From: Sphingobium sp. Leaf26
GTDB taxonomy: Bacteria > Pseudomonadota > Alphaproteobacteria > Sphingomonadales > Sphingomonadaceae
Length of the DNA: 64,000 nucleotides
Direction of reading: 5' to 3'
NCBI RefSeq assembly: GCF_001421665.1
Contig: NZ_LMKV01000028.1
Location: forward strand, 248,857-312,856
In this document: in pieces, positions 33,422 to 42,596 of the stretch
Numbering within the stretch: the stretch's first letter is position 1
How the letters are laid out: each line of letters begins with the position of its first letter
Position numbers and translations under genes: made by a program
Notes under the pieces: generated by a model
Databases searched by the model: none
Told to the model about the DNA's origin: nothing
The model's input: the letters and a program-made list of their open reading frames with translations, nothing else

Positions 33422-33496
33422 TGTCTCGCGACCCCTGCCAAGTCCCTGTCTGCACATCCTTTTTTCACGAGACAGGCAATCGCGACCGCGAGACAG
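33422..33496. other. Candidate origin of transfer (oriT)
   Basis: Nested inverted repeats precede the relaxase gene: TGTCTCGCG (33422-33430) with CGCGAGACA (33487-33495), and inside it CCTGTCT (33445-33451) with AGACAGG (33470-33476). The two dyads have almost the same centre. CGAGACAG is also directly repeated at 33468 and 33489, 21 bases apart. A T6 tract lies in the inner loop. This iteron-plus-hairpin architecture 65 bases before the relaxase start is typical for relaxase binding and nicking. Confidence 0.55.
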
Positions 33497-33561
33497 TCAG
33501 GGCCGGAATGGCCGAAATCAGCCATTTTCTGCCCGAAATCGCGAGACCGGAGCACGGTGTG

Positions 33562-35526
33562 ATGTCTGACGACGATTTCACCCCCCGGCTCGGCAGCCAG
33601 CGCGGCAAGGATGGCAAGAAGATCGTCAAATATGGGGGACGCATCCGCGCTGCTGCGCGCCTCGCGGGCACGAAGACCGGAGTCCGCTCGCGACGGTTCG
33701 ACGGCAGTCGGATCGGGCGCGGCGCGAGCATGGGGCGATTGCTGTCGAGCCGCGACCGGCTCGCGGGATTTCGCGGACGCCGTGCGGTAGTGAAGGCGAG
33801 CCTGATTCGCTTGGCTGGAAAGGGCGGTCAGGCCGCCCGCGCGCACATGCGCTACATCCAGCGCGACGGGGTGACCCGCGAGGGCTTGCCAGGCGAACTT
33901 TACGGTCCCGAAACCGACCGTGCAAATAGCGGTGATTTCCTGAAGCGGACCGCCGGCGATCGCCATCAGTTTCGCTTCATCGTCTCCGCCGAAGACGGCG
34001 CGGAATATCCCGATCTCAAGCCCTATGTCCGGCGACTGATGACCCAGGTCGAGCAGGACCTTGGCACGAAGCTGGACTGGGTCGCGGTCGACCACTTCAA
34101 CACCGAGCGTCCGCATACCCACATCGTGCTGCGCGGGGTCGATGACCAGGGCGACAATCTGGTCATCGCGCGGGAGTATATTTCGCACGGGCTTCGCGAG
34201 CGCGCGTCCGAGCTTGTGACGCTCGACCTCGGCCCTCGTACGGACCATGAGATCGAGGCGCGGCTGCGCCATGATGTCGACCAGGAACGGCTGACAGCAA
34301 TCGACCGTCGCCTGCTGCGCCGCATGGGCGTCGATCGCACGGCATCACCGGCCGACAACGATCCCTTCCAGCAATCGGTGGCGGCAGGCCGGCTTCGCAA
34401 ACTGAAGGCGATGGACCTGGCCGACGATGTCGGTGGCGGACGCTACAGACTCGCTGAGGGGCTGGAGGAAACGCTGCGCCGGATGGGTGAGCGCGGCGAC
34501 ATCATCCGCCTCATGCAGCGTGAGTTGACCGCCCGCAGGCTTGACCGTGCTGGCGTCGAGCAGGTCGTGTCAAATGACCTTCGAGAACCGATCGTCGGAC
34601 GGGTGATTCAGCGTGGCTTTTCCGACGAGCATCGCGACCGCCATTATATGATGGTCGATGGCATCGATGGGCGGGTCCACTATCTCGATATCGGCCGGGC
34701 CGATGCGGTGCCGTACGTGCCTGAAAATGCGACGGTGCGGATCGAACCAAGCAGGCTTGGCGTGACGCAGGCTGACCGAACGGTCGATGCCGTCGCCCGG
34801 GCCAATGGCGGCCGTTATTCGATCGACATCCATCTGGCGGGTGATCCGCAGGCCAGCGAAGCCTATGCCGCGAGCCATGTCCGGCGGCTGGAGGCCATGC
34901 GACGGGCGGGCGTGGGGCCAGAGCGATCGGAGGATGGGAACTGGACCATAACCGAAGATCATCTTGCGCGCGCCGAGGCATATGCCGCTCGGCAGCAGCG
35001 CGATCGGCCAGTGGCGGTGTCTGTCATGTCACGCACGCCCGTCGCCGAACTCGCGGTGAAGGATGCCCCGACATGGCTCGACAGGGAGCTGGATGGAAGC
35101 GCGGGAAGCGCCGTGCGCGATGCTGGTTTCGGGCGTGAGGTCCGGACCGCTCTGGCGGCACGCCGGCAATGGCTGGTGGAGCAGCAGCTGGCTGCCCTGG
35201 ACGGCGCCACGCTTCGCCTTCGGGAAGGAACGATGTATAAGCTACGCCAGCGTGAACTGCGCCAGGCTGGCGACCGGCTCGCGCAGGATGTCGGTAAGGC
35301 GTTCGCACCCGCCAGCACGGGCGACCGGATCGAGGGAGTGATTGCCCGCCGGGTCGACCTCGAAGGGGGCAGCTACGCGCTGGTCGAGCGGTCGCGGGAT
35401 TTTACCCTCGTACCCTGGCGTGACGTTCTTGAGCGAAACATCGGCAAGGCAGCGTCCGGCATCATGCGGGCGGACGGGATCAGCTGGCAGTTCGGACGCG
35501 GCCGATCGGGACCGTCGATCGGCTGA
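33562..35526 (+). CDS. Relaxase/mobilisation nuclease (VirD2-like N-terminus, DUF3363)
   Basis: 654 residues from ATG 33562 (GGAG upstream). The relaxase domain holds AHMRYIQRDGVTREG and the metal-binding histidines of motif III in ERPHTHIVLRGVDD (around residue 182), followed by the DUF3363 extension (LRKLKAMDLADDVGGGRYRL, RHYMMVDGIDGRVHYLDIG). This is the RlxS type that nicks oriT and leads DNA into the recipient. The frame is open upstream to 33376, across the oriT candidate, but those residues are not family-like. No coupling-protein gene follows; the defence cargo begins directly after. Confidence 0.92.
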   Translation: MSDDDFTPRLGSQRGKDGKKIVKYGGRIRAAARLAGTKTGVRSRRFDGSRIGRGASMGRLLSSRDRLAGFRGRRAVVKASLIRLAGKGGQAARAHMRYIQRDGVTREGLPGELYGPETDRANSGDFLKRTAGDRHQFRFIVSAEDGAEYPDLKPYVRRLMTQVEQDLGTKLDWVAVDHFNTERPHTHIVLRGVDDQGDNLVIAREYISHGLRERASELVTLDLGPRTDHEIEARLRHDVDQERLTAIDRRLLRRMGVDRTASPADNDPFQQSVAAGRLRKLKAMDLADDVGGGRYRLAEGLEETLRRMGERGDIIRLMQRELTARRLDRAGVEQVVSNDLREPIVGRVIQRGFSDEHRDRHYMMVDGIDGRVHYLDIGRADAVPYVPENATVRIEPSRLGVTQADRTVDAVARANGGRYSIDIHLAGDPQASEAYAASHVRRLEAMRRAGVGPERSEDGNWTITEDHLARAEAYAARQQRDRPVAVSVMSRTPVAELAVKDAPTWLDRELDGSAGSAVRDAGFGREVRTALAARRQWLVEQQLAALDGATLRLREGTMYKLRQRELRQAGDRLAQDVGKAFAPASTGDRIEGVIARRVDLEGGSYALVERSRDFTLVPWRDVLERNIGKAASGIMRADGISWQFGRGRSGPSIG

Positions 35527-35679
35527 GCTCCATCGGACAGGGTGTTGTTCGAGCGCACCGACGCTGAACTGTGGAGCGAGTGGAACAATTTGAGAACAAA
35601 TGCTTCTCAAATTCGATTGCGGTTGCTAGGGGGTTCGCTAGCATTTGCAGCGTGCAATTCGGCTTGGCGGGGAGAAAAT

Positions 35680-37053
35680 ATGCAGACAGTTTCCGATGCG
35701 CCGCGTCGCTTCATCTCAGGCGAGCTTTTTTGTGGCGCCGGTGGACTGTCCAGCGGGTTCCACGCGCACGGGTTCGATCCGCGCTTTGCCAACGATATTT
35801 GGCCACTCGCTTTGCATAATTTTCTCATGAACTTTGATCCTCTTTATGCTGCTTCGAACGGCAAAAAAGGAGAGATTGTGGCGGTAAGCGGCTCGGTCGA
35901 AGACATCAACGTGGATACATTGCTTCGTCAGACGGCTGGCACATCGGCTGAACCGCTCGAGCAAGGCGAGCTGGACGTCCTCCTCGGCGGCCCCCCGTGT
36001 CAGGGATATTCGGTCAACTCCCACACGCGTTCTGCTGAGGATCCGCGCAACTTTCTGTTCCGGCATTATGTTCGCATTCTTCAGGGCCTCGCGCCTAAGG
36101 TCTTCGTCTTGGAGAATGTGCCGGGAATGTACTCGCTAGAAGGCGGTCGCTTTTTCGACGAATTAGTCAACATGATCGGCCGTCCGACTAAGGGGTGCCC
36201 CGGGTACGAAGTGGCATTCAAGATTGTTAATGCCGCGCACTACGGTGTGCCTCAGGATCGCTTCCGCGTCGTACTTGTTGGCACGCGTCGCGATGTTGCC
36301 GACAGAGCTGGAATTGTTGAGCTTCCCATCCCTCGCCACTATTCACTCGCCCAAGCGCACTTCAAAGGTGGGCGAGCTCATACTTTTCATCATGCTATTG
36401 GCTTTCGGAAGAGGCTTAATCAGCCGGGCGTGCCGCAGATCGGCCCGAACCTTTGTGATCCGATTACAATTGCAGAGGCTATGAGCGATTTGCCTCAGCT
36501 CACCAACGGTGGCGGATCGGATCTGGCCTCCTACTCCAAGGCGAAGCGACCACAGTCCGATTATCAACTCTGGGCGCGAGATGGCGCATCAGTGCTAAGC
36601 AATCACTGGTGTCGTGCTTTGGCTCAGCCAAATATTGAACGCGTCAAACACATTCCTGCTGGCGGAGACTGGCGATCCATTCCGCACGAGCTTCTCCCAC
36701 CGGGTATGCAGCGTGCACAACGTAAAGATCACACCAAGCGGTATGGCCGGCTCCGGCCAGACGAGATTTCCGGAACGCTACTGACGAAACCCGATCCGCA
36801 CTGGGGGACGTTCATCCATTATGACATCCGCCAGCAGCGACTGATATCAGTCCGTGAGGCAGCGCGAATTCAGTCGTTCCCTGACACCTACCAGTTCTTT
36901 GGCGGTCAGGTGGACCAGTACAAACTTTGCGGTAACGCAGTGCCTACCTTGATGGCCGCAGCAGTAGCGAAGGAGGTCGCGGGTGTTCTCGACCGTTACT
37001 ATCGGGATCTGCCGGCCAAAGCGTCGGATCGCTCAAGCTCGGTGCGTGCCTGA
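35680..37053 (+). CDS. C5-cytosine DNA methyltransferase of a restriction-modification system
   Basis: 457 residues from ATG 35680 (GGGGAGA upstream). Motif I ELFCGAGGLSSGF, catalytic motif IV GGPPCQGYS, motif VI ENVPGM, motif VIII QDRFRVVLVG and motif X GNAVP are in the right order. It would protect host DNA. It is followed two bases later by the McrB-like gene, then a McrC-like nuclease, the composition of LlaJI and BsuMI type systems, which carry two methyltransferases; only one is present here. Codon use with more A/T at third positions than in its neighbours suggests separate origin. Confidence 0.93.
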   Translation: MQTVSDAPRRFISGELFCGAGGLSSGFHAHGFDPRFANDIWPLALHNFLMNFDPLYAASNGKKGEIVAVSGSVEDINVDTLLRQTAGTSAEPLEQGELDVLLGGPPCQGYSVNSHTRSAEDPRNFLFRHYVRILQGLAPKVFVLENVPGMYSLEGGRFFDELVNMIGRPTKGCPGYEVAFKIVNAAHYGVPQDRFRVVLVGTRRDVADRAGIVELPIPRHYSLAQAHFKGGRAHTFHHAIGFRKRLNQPGVPQIGPNLCDPITIAEAMSDLPQLTNGGGSDLASYSKAKRPQSDYQLWARDGASVLSNHWCRALAQPNIERVKHIPAGGDWRSIPHELLPPGMQRAQRKDHTKRYGRLRPDEISGTLLTKPDPHWGTFIHYDIRQQRLISVREAARIQSFPDTYQFFGGQVDQYKLCGNAVPTLMAAAVAKEVAGVLDRYYRDLPAKASDRSSSVRA

Positions 37054-37055
37054 TC

Positions 37056-38711
37056 GTGGCAAATGACAGTGCTCTCCAAGAACGCCTAGAGGCGCTTTCA
37101 GCCAGTGATCCGCGGATCAACATCGAGAAGATCTCGATGCGCGATCTTGCGAATGATCTCGGCATTGAACTCAGTCGTAGCCCCAACCCGCTGTACCGCA
37201 TTCGCATAGATGAGCCAGGGCAGCAGGGTTTCGAGGCAGTCGCATTCACCCTCATCTTGAACGCAAGCAATAGGCCAGCCACAAGAGCTGAAGCACTCGG
37301 TCAAGCGATTGCTCAAAGCGACGGCGCACTATTTGATCGCAATCCGCTGCTGCTCGTGTTCGATTACAATCAGAGCCGCTTCTTAGTCGTAGCGGCAGCT
37401 ACACTATTCGGCGCGTTCGCGAAGGAAGCGGCGAAACGAGAGATTCCCGCCTCCGGCAGTTCTAGTTTTTCGCTCACGCCAAATTTCGAGCATCGCACGA
37501 TCACGATGTACGCCAATGTGAGCGGTAATGATGTTTGGGCGGGCGACTTGCCACCTCTCGACGGAGACGCGTTGATCGTCGGTTTGAAGGCGGTCAGAAG
37601 CGCGACAGAGGCAGCGCCGGTCGCGAGCATCGTCGAGGCTGTCAAGAAACGCCTCGCAGCCACACCGACCGTGGCAGTTGGCGATCCCAATCCTGCGGTT
37701 CTCACGGTTCCGCTCGACGAGTTTAGCGGTGACGACATCAGGATTGATAGCCGCTCTTGGCGGATGATCCTTACCGCGATTCGGTCCTCGCCGGCGGTAA
37801 TATTGGTCGGTCCACCCGGGACCGGTAAAACGGCGCTGCTTTCCAAAGCCGTCCGAACACTTTCGGGCGATCCTCAGTTCGTACCTGAGGGAGGCGTATT
37901 CCACGATCCGCTATGGGCAACGCCAGACGAAAGTTGGACGGCGCGTGATCTGGTGGGCGGCGACACGATCGTTGATGGGCAAATTCGATTCCGCCCGGGT
38001 TGGGTTGTTCGCGCAATTGCTGATGATCGCTGGCTCATTCTCGACGAAGCAAACCGAGCTGACATGGATCGCATCTTCGGTGGCCTCTTGACGTGGCTTT
38101 CAGGCGGAACGGTGGCCATTGGTTCGGAACACAGCGGTAATGGCGCACGGGAAATTCTACTTGGTTGGACCGCGGGTGCTTCGAGCGTAAGCGAAGGTGA
38201 AGAACAGCGCGCAATACGCTATAAAGCGGGCGCGAATTGGCGCCTGCTGGGAACGTACAATGCGTTAGATGCCCAGCGGGTCTTCCGTTTCGGTCAGGCG
38301 CTCGGTAGGCGGTTTGTTCGTGTGCCGGTGCCCGCGTTGACGCCGGATCTGTTTGTCGAAGTGCTCGGCGAGCGAGCATCAAGACTCTCTGCAGATTTGC
38401 GGCAGGCTGTTGCGAGGCTGTATGCTGCGCATCATGCAAGTCCTGCAACCGTTTTGGGTCCGGCCCTATTCCTTGCGATGTGCGGCTACCTTGCATCGGC
38501 AATCGCTCTCCGAGACGAGAGCGCCAACATCGCTGACAATACACTGAGCGAGGAACTGCTTGCCGAGGCATATGTCGTTCACATCGGCACATGGCTCGCT
38601 CAACTCGAACCATCTGATCGCGACGGGTTGCGTGATCGCGCTCAGCAGAGTGGCGTCTTCTCCGATGCTGAATGGAGTTGGATCGAGACGATGATCGAAT
38701 CTCTCGCTTGA
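37056..38711 (+). CDS. McrB-like AAA+ restriction ATPase/GTPase
   Basis: 551 residues, GTG start two bases after the methyltransferase stop. Walker A GPPGTGKTALLSKA lies near residue 250, Walker B WLILDEANRADMDR near 328, followed by a sensor region LLGTYNALDAQRVFRFGQAL that stands where McrB proteins have the GTP-specific MNTxDR element. The N-terminal 200 residues probably recognise DNA. It is the motor subunit that translocates and activates the McrC-like nuclease. Expected products: restriction of unmethylated (LlaJI-like) rather than methylated DNA, since a cognate methylase is present. Confidence 0.85.
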   Translation: MANDSALQERLEALSASDPRINIEKISMRDLANDLGIELSRSPNPLYRIRIDEPGQQGFEAVAFTLILNASNRPATRAEALGQAIAQSDGALFDRNPLLLVFDYNQSRFLVVAAATLFGAFAKEAAKREIPASGSSSFSLTPNFEHRTITMYANVSGNDVWAGDLPPLDGDALIVGLKAVRSATEAAPVASIVEAVKKRLAATPTVAVGDPNPAVLTVPLDEFSGDDIRIDSRSWRMILTAIRSSPAVILVGPPGTGKTALLSKAVRTLSGDPQFVPEGGVFHDPLWATPDESWTARDLVGGDTIVDGQIRFRPGWVVRAIADDRWLILDEANRADMDRIFGGLLTWLSGGTVAIGSEHSGNGAREILLGWTAGASSVSEGEEQRAIRYKAGANWRLLGTYNALDAQRVFRFGQALGRRFVRVPVPALTPDLFVEVLGERASRLSADLRQAVARLYAAHHASPATVLGPALFLAMCGYLASAIALRDESANIADNTLSEELLAEAYVVHIGTWLAQLEPSDRDGLRDRAQQSGVFSDAEWSWIETMIESLA

Positions 38712-39916
38712 CGTCAGCGCCCATTCCAGAGGCCGGCCTTGCCGAAGTATTGAGCAAGTGGATCGGACGTGGGCAGCTATTTGAAGGCCTCGCTGCGTCT
38801 ATTGACGAAGCGGATGAGCGTGCTTGGTCTGCGCACGACTTGCGGGCGCGAGCTCATCGGTTGCTTTTTGAGCAAATGATGCCTGACTTGATCAGCTTGC
38901 CATCTCGATTAGCAACGTGGCTGGACGCCTTACCGGCGATCCGTCTCCAACATTTCGTCACAGCAGATGTCCCTTTAGCCGGCACGGATTGGGTCACGAC
39001 TCGTATCCGGCACGGCTGGCCGCCCAAGGAATTTGCCGCCCGACAATCGGTGCGTTCAACGGATATGCTTTTGTCGACCACGTTGAAGTGGACGCTTCAG
39101 GGGTTGGCTCGAGTACGCTTGGGCGCCTTAAAGAGTTTTACAGAAGTAGACTTGCCAGCTCGCGCACAACTCGATGTGACAAGTCGCCTACTGAACTTCG
39201 ATCCGCTTTTTTCAGCAGATTCTATTCGACCAACGCGGCATGATCTCCGGGCCGTTGCGCGTGCGGGTCGACCTTGGGGTAATGTGGCGCGCATCGCTGA
39301 GTCATTGTTGGTGTTGGAAGAAACACCCGAGCGCATGGCGTATGAACTGCTGATGCCAGATGATGAAATTCGATGGCGGCTCTTTCATCTCGGTGTCTTG
39401 GGTGTCCTTTTGCAAGCTTTGAGAGGTCGAGGATGCTCGATTGTGTCGTTACGACCAATCAGTGCAAGGAGCACTGGTCCCGCGTTTCGAATAACAGAGA
39501 ACACCGGAAAGGTTTGGTCCCTTTGGTTTGAGGCCGCAGGCATATGGAGTGTGTCAGGAACACGGGCACCATACGCCGAAGCCACAAGGGGACTAGCCCT
39601 GAAAGACAGATCGTTAGGCGCCGATTTGTTACTATTGTCGGGTGAGGGCGAAGCGCTTGTTCTGGAGTGCAAATACTCGAGAAACCCTGAATTTGTTGCA
39701 CGAGCGGGCTATTATCAGGCGGTGGGTTACGCAGCTGAGCTGGCTTCCCGATTGTGCTCGACGGTCATGGCAATGGTAGTTGGGCCAGATGGTGTCGTCG
39801 GCTCGTCTAGTTCGACTAAGCTCGCTTTCGGCACAGTAGGCACATGTGCGCCCGAGCACCTCGCGACTTGTGTTGACGAATTTTTCGTCAGCTTGAAAGC
39901 GGATCCCGTGCTTTAG
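38672..39916 (+). CDS. McrC-like PD-(D/E)XK restriction nuclease
   Basis: 414 residues. The nuclease core shows SLGADLLLLSG then EALVLECKYSRNPEF, the D...ExK motif (around residues 317-334). The long helical N-terminus would contact the McrB-like ring. It overlaps the McrB-like gene by 40 bases if ATG 38672 is used; a TTG at 38708 overlapping the stop is an alternative start. Low-GC codon use resembles the two previous genes, so the three moved together. The IS66 element sits 35 bases after its stop without damaging it. Confidence 0.85.
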   Translation: MELDRDDDRISRLTSAPIPEAGLAEVLSKWIGRGQLFEGLAASIDEADERAWSAHDLRARAHRLLFEQMMPDLISLPSRLATWLDALPAIRLQHFVTADVPLAGTDWVTTRIRHGWPPKEFAARQSVRSTDMLLSTTLKWTLQGLARVRLGALKSFTEVDLPARAQLDVTSRLLNFDPLFSADSIRPTRHDLRAVARAGRPWGNVARIAESLLVLEETPERMAYELLMPDDEIRWRLFHLGVLGVLLQALRGRGCSIVSLRPISARSTGPAFRITENTGKVWSLWFEAAGIWSVSGTRAPYAEATRGLALKDRSLGADLLLLSGEGEALVLECKYSRNPEFVARAGYYQAVGYAAELASRLCSTVMAMVVGPDGVVGSSSSTKLAFGTVGTCAPEHLATCVDEFFVSLKADPVL

Positions 39917-39976
39917 TGAGCTAAATCAATTTGTTGCAATCCATAACGGACGTAAGCGTGGGCTGGAGGCCGCAGA

Positions 39977-41560
39977 TCAGGCGGCTTCGGCGATTGCCTG
40001 ATTATCTGGCTGCCAGTTCCAAGGCATGAGTTCATCCCAGCGAGCGGCAGGCCAGTCAGCAGCGATCTTGGCTATGACATCGGCGATGTAGGCCTGCGGT
40101 TCGAGGCCATTGAGCTTGGCAGTCTCGATGACCGAGTAGATGGCAGCGGCCCGATCGCCGCCTGCTTTTGAGCCTGCGAACAACCAGTTTTTGCGGCCTA
40201 GGGCCACGCAGCGCATGGCGCGCTCCGCAATGTTATTATCGATTTCCAGGCGGCCGTCGTCGAGGAAGCGCGTCAGAGCGACCCAGCGTTTGCGGCCATA
40301 GGCGATCGCCTTTGCCATCTCGGACTTGGGTGAGAGACGGCGCGTTGCATCGTCGAGCGCCTGGCGCAGATCGTCGATCAATGGCTGGGTTCGGTCCTGG
40401 CGGCTTTGTCGTCGGATATCGGGCTGATGGCCGCGAACCTCAGCCTCGATCTCATAGAGCTGACCGATACGTTCCAGCAGATCAGTGGTGAGCGGGGTGG
40501 ACTTGGTAGCGTGAATGTCGAAGATCTTGCGCCGGAAATGCGCCCAGCAGGCGACCTCGGTGACGCGGTTGGTGTCGTAGAGCTTGTCGTATCCGGCATA
40601 GCCATCGGCCTGTAGATAGCAGGTGAAACTGACCAGCTGGCGTTGGGGATGCGCGCCGGTCCGGTCGGTGGTGAACTCGTACCAGACCAGCGGCGGGGTC
40701 GTGGCGCCGCAGCCGCGATCGTCGACGGCGTAAGCCCAGAGCCTGCCAGTCGCCGTTTTACCCCGACCCGGATCGAGCATGGGCACCGGCGTATCGTCGG
40801 TGTGGATCTTCGAGGCGGTCAGGCCGACCTCGCGGATACGACTGATGATCGGGTCGAGCAGCACGGATGCCTGGCCGACCCAGCCTGCCAGCGTCGAGCG
40901 ATCGATCTCGATGCCCTGCGCCGCCATTATCTCAGCCTGACGGTAGAGCGGCAGATGATGGTCGAACTTGGAGACGACGACATGGGCCAAGGTGCCGAAG
41001 GTCGCCTTGCCCCTGGCTATCGCCTTCACCGGTGCTGGCGCTTGTACGATCTTCTCGCACGACCGGCAGCTATACTTGGGGCGGATGGTCCGAATGACGC
41101 GCCACTGCACAGGCACGGCATCGAGCATCTCATCGCTATCCTGCCCCAGCGGCCGCAGCGCGCCGCCGCAGTCCGGACAGGTGCAGTTGCCCTGCTCGGG
41201 CTCGATCCGCTGCTCCTCACGCGGCAGATGGGCAGGCAGCGCACGAACCGGCGACGGCCGATCTACGGCTATCGGATCGCCTCGACGCGCGGCGGCGACG
41301 ATGGCCTCGCCTTCGAGTTCTTCGAGCGCCAGCTCAAGCTGAGCGATCTGGGTATCGAGCTTCTCGGACGACTTGCCGAACTGCATCCGCTTGAGGCGTG
41401 CAATCTGCACGCGCAGCGTATCGATCAGGATGTCGCGGGCGGAAATATCGGCGTGGGCAGCCGCCAATGCAGCTTCGAGCTCGGCGATCCGAGCGTCTTT
41501 ATCAGGGGTGGAAAAGCCTGCGTCCGACACCACGATTATATAGCAGATCGGTGGTCGCAA
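39977..41560 (-). CDS. tnpC: IS66 family transposase TnpC
   Basis: 527 residues. N-terminal coiled region (DARIAELEAALAAAHADISA, IARLKRMQFGKSSEKLDTQI), zinc-binding cysteines (NCTCPDCGGALRP, YSCRSCEKIV), the first catalytic Asp in SKIHTDDTPVPML and the later acidic residue in DDGRLEIDNNIAERAM. This is the main transposase of IS66 elements. The gene lies 4 bases inside the left inverted repeat. Confidence 0.96.
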   Translation of the reverse strand: MRPPICYIIVVSDAGFSTPDKDARIAELEAALAAAHADISARDILIDTLRVQIARLKRMQFGKSSEKLDTQIAQLELALEELEGEAIVAAARRGDPIAVDRPSPVRALPAHLPREEQRIEPEQGNCTCPDCGGALRPLGQDSDEMLDAVPVQWRVIRTIRPKYSCRSCEKIVQAPAPVKAIARGKATFGTLAHVVVSKFDHHLPLYRQAEIMAAQGIEIDRSTLAGWVGQASVLLDPIISRIREVGLTASKIHTDDTPVPMLDPGRGKTATGRLWAYAVDDRGCGATTPPLVWYEFTTDRTGAHPQRQLVSFTCYLQADGYAGYDKLYDTNRVTEVACWAHFRRKIFDIHATKSTPLTTDLLERIGQLYEIEAEVRGHQPDIRRQSRQDRTQPLIDDLRQALDDATRRLSPKSEMAKAIAYGRKRWVALTRFLDDGRLEIDNNIAERAMRCVALGRKNWLFAGSKAGGDRAAAIYSVIETAKLNGLEPQAYIADVIAKIAADWPAARWDELMPWNWQPDNQAIAEAA

Positions 41561-41590
41561 TGCCAGTAAAAGCGCCGGAAAATGGGCGTT

Positions 41591-41938
41591 TTATCCGGCC
41601 AATGAAGGGGTGAATGTGCGTTCAGGTCGCCGCCAGTCGATGCCTTCCAAGAGCATCGAAAGCTGGGCTGCGGTCATCACCACCGACCCCGTCTTGGTCG
41701 ACGGCCACACGAAGCGCCCCCGGTCCATCCGCTTGGAGAACAGGCACATGCCCTGGCCATCATACCAGAGCAGCTTCACCAGATCGCCCCGCTTGCCCCG
41801 GAAAGCGAACAGCGCACCGGAATGCGGGCTTTGCTCCAGGACCTGCTGCGTCATCACCGCCAGGCCGTCGAAACCCTTGCGCATATCTGTCGCGCCGCAG
41901 GCCAGGAATATCCGCGTCGATGGCGGCAGCGGGATCAT
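41591..41938 (-). CDS. tnpB: IS66 accessory protein TnpB
   Basis: 115 residues from ATG 41938: RIFLACGATDMRKGFDGLAV, GALFAFRGKRGDLVKLLWYD and GMCLFSKRMDRGRFVWP are the IS66 Orf2 signature. It overlaps the end of tnpA by four bases. It is required for transposition of typical IS66 members, but its mechanism is unclear. Confidence 0.96.
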   Translation of the reverse strand: MIPLPPSTRIFLACGATDMRKGFDGLAVMTQQVLEQSPHSGALFAFRGKRGDLVKLLWYDGQGMCLFSKRMDRGRFVWPSTKTGSVVMTAAQLSMLLEGIDWRRPERTFTPSLAG

Positions 41939-42330
41939 CGCGCCAGAACGCCGATCACCCGCGACAGGGCATCGGCATCGACCGTGGCGTCCACACTCAC
42001 TTTGATGCCCGATGGCAGCTCGATCCCGATCACGCCGTTGCTGCGCGCCGCAACCGTCGGGGCGGGCAAGGCCAGCTGCTCGCTGATCTGCACCTCTGCA
42101 AATGCAGGCTCGATCGGCTTGCGCACCCCGGTCAGCTCGCCGGACATCGCCTGTCGCCGCCATGTGTAGATCGAGCCGCTGCCAACCTCATGGCGTTCAC
42201 AGGCCGTGCGCACGCAACCTTCTGGACCAAATGCATCCCGCAGCGCGGCCAGCTTCTGCTCCACCGTCCAGCGCCGTCGGCCCGACACCCGGCTAACGAC
42301 CTCGATCCGATTACTCATACGATTACTCAT
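41935..42330 (-). CDS. tnpA: IS66 accessory protein TnpA (helix-turn-helix)
   Basis: 131 residues from ATG 42330 (42318 is an alternative). RRRWTVEQKLAALRDAFGPE then ERHEVGSGSIYTWRRQAMSG form the IS3/IS66 OrfA-type helix-turn-helix. The coding frame is open to 42426 but without family sequence. It is the first gene of the tnpABC transcript, next to the right inverted repeat. Confidence 0.93.
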   Translation of the reverse strand: MSNRMSNRIEVVSRVSGRRRWTVEQKLAALRDAFGPEGCVRTACERHEVGSGSIYTWRRQAMSGELTGVRKPIEPAFAEVQISEQLALPAPTVAARSNGVIGIELPSGIKVSVDATVDADALSRVIGVLAR

Positions 42331-42549
42331 ATGACTACTCGCCCGTTCGCTTGCTGAATCCTCGATCTCGTCAGACACCGCCACCTCGCTCAAAGAGCGG
42401 CAATCATCCCCGTGAATGGGCACCACGCAAGGCGGCCCTCAGGCCCCGCTTACTAACGGACAAATTGGCCGGCAAATAGAGGCCGCCTCCGGTCATCAAA
42501 TCGAGTTCATCCGCCAGCCCTGTTTCTACCGCTCCGCATTCCATCTTGC

Positions 42550-42576
42550 TTGATATCAAACTTTTTGATATCAAAA
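42550..42576. promoter_or_regulatory. Twin palindromic operators before the ATPase/helicase operon
   Basis: TTGATATCAA occurs at 42550-42559 and again at 42565-42574, where symmetry extends to TTTTGATATCAAAA (42563-42576). Centres are 15 bases apart. They lie 20-47 bases before the first gene of the four-gene defence-like operon and just ahead of AGGAGG, so a regulator could shut the operon off. No regulator gene is adjacent. Confidence 0.65.
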
Positions 42577-42596
42577 TCACAGCATAGGAGGTTGCA

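Larger units (their letters stand above)
39952..42453. mobile_element. Complete IS66-family insertion sequence
   Basis: 2502 bases. Ends: GTAAGCGTGGGCTGGAGGCC at 39952 and the inverted GTAAGCGGGGCCTGAGGGCC at 42453; 18 of the 22 terminal bases match. The 8-bp target duplication TAACGGAC is perfect on both sides (39944-39951 and 42454-42461). It holds tnpA, tnpB and tnpC on the minus strand. The intact ends and duplication suggest a fairly recent insertion between the two defence units. Confidence 0.96.
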
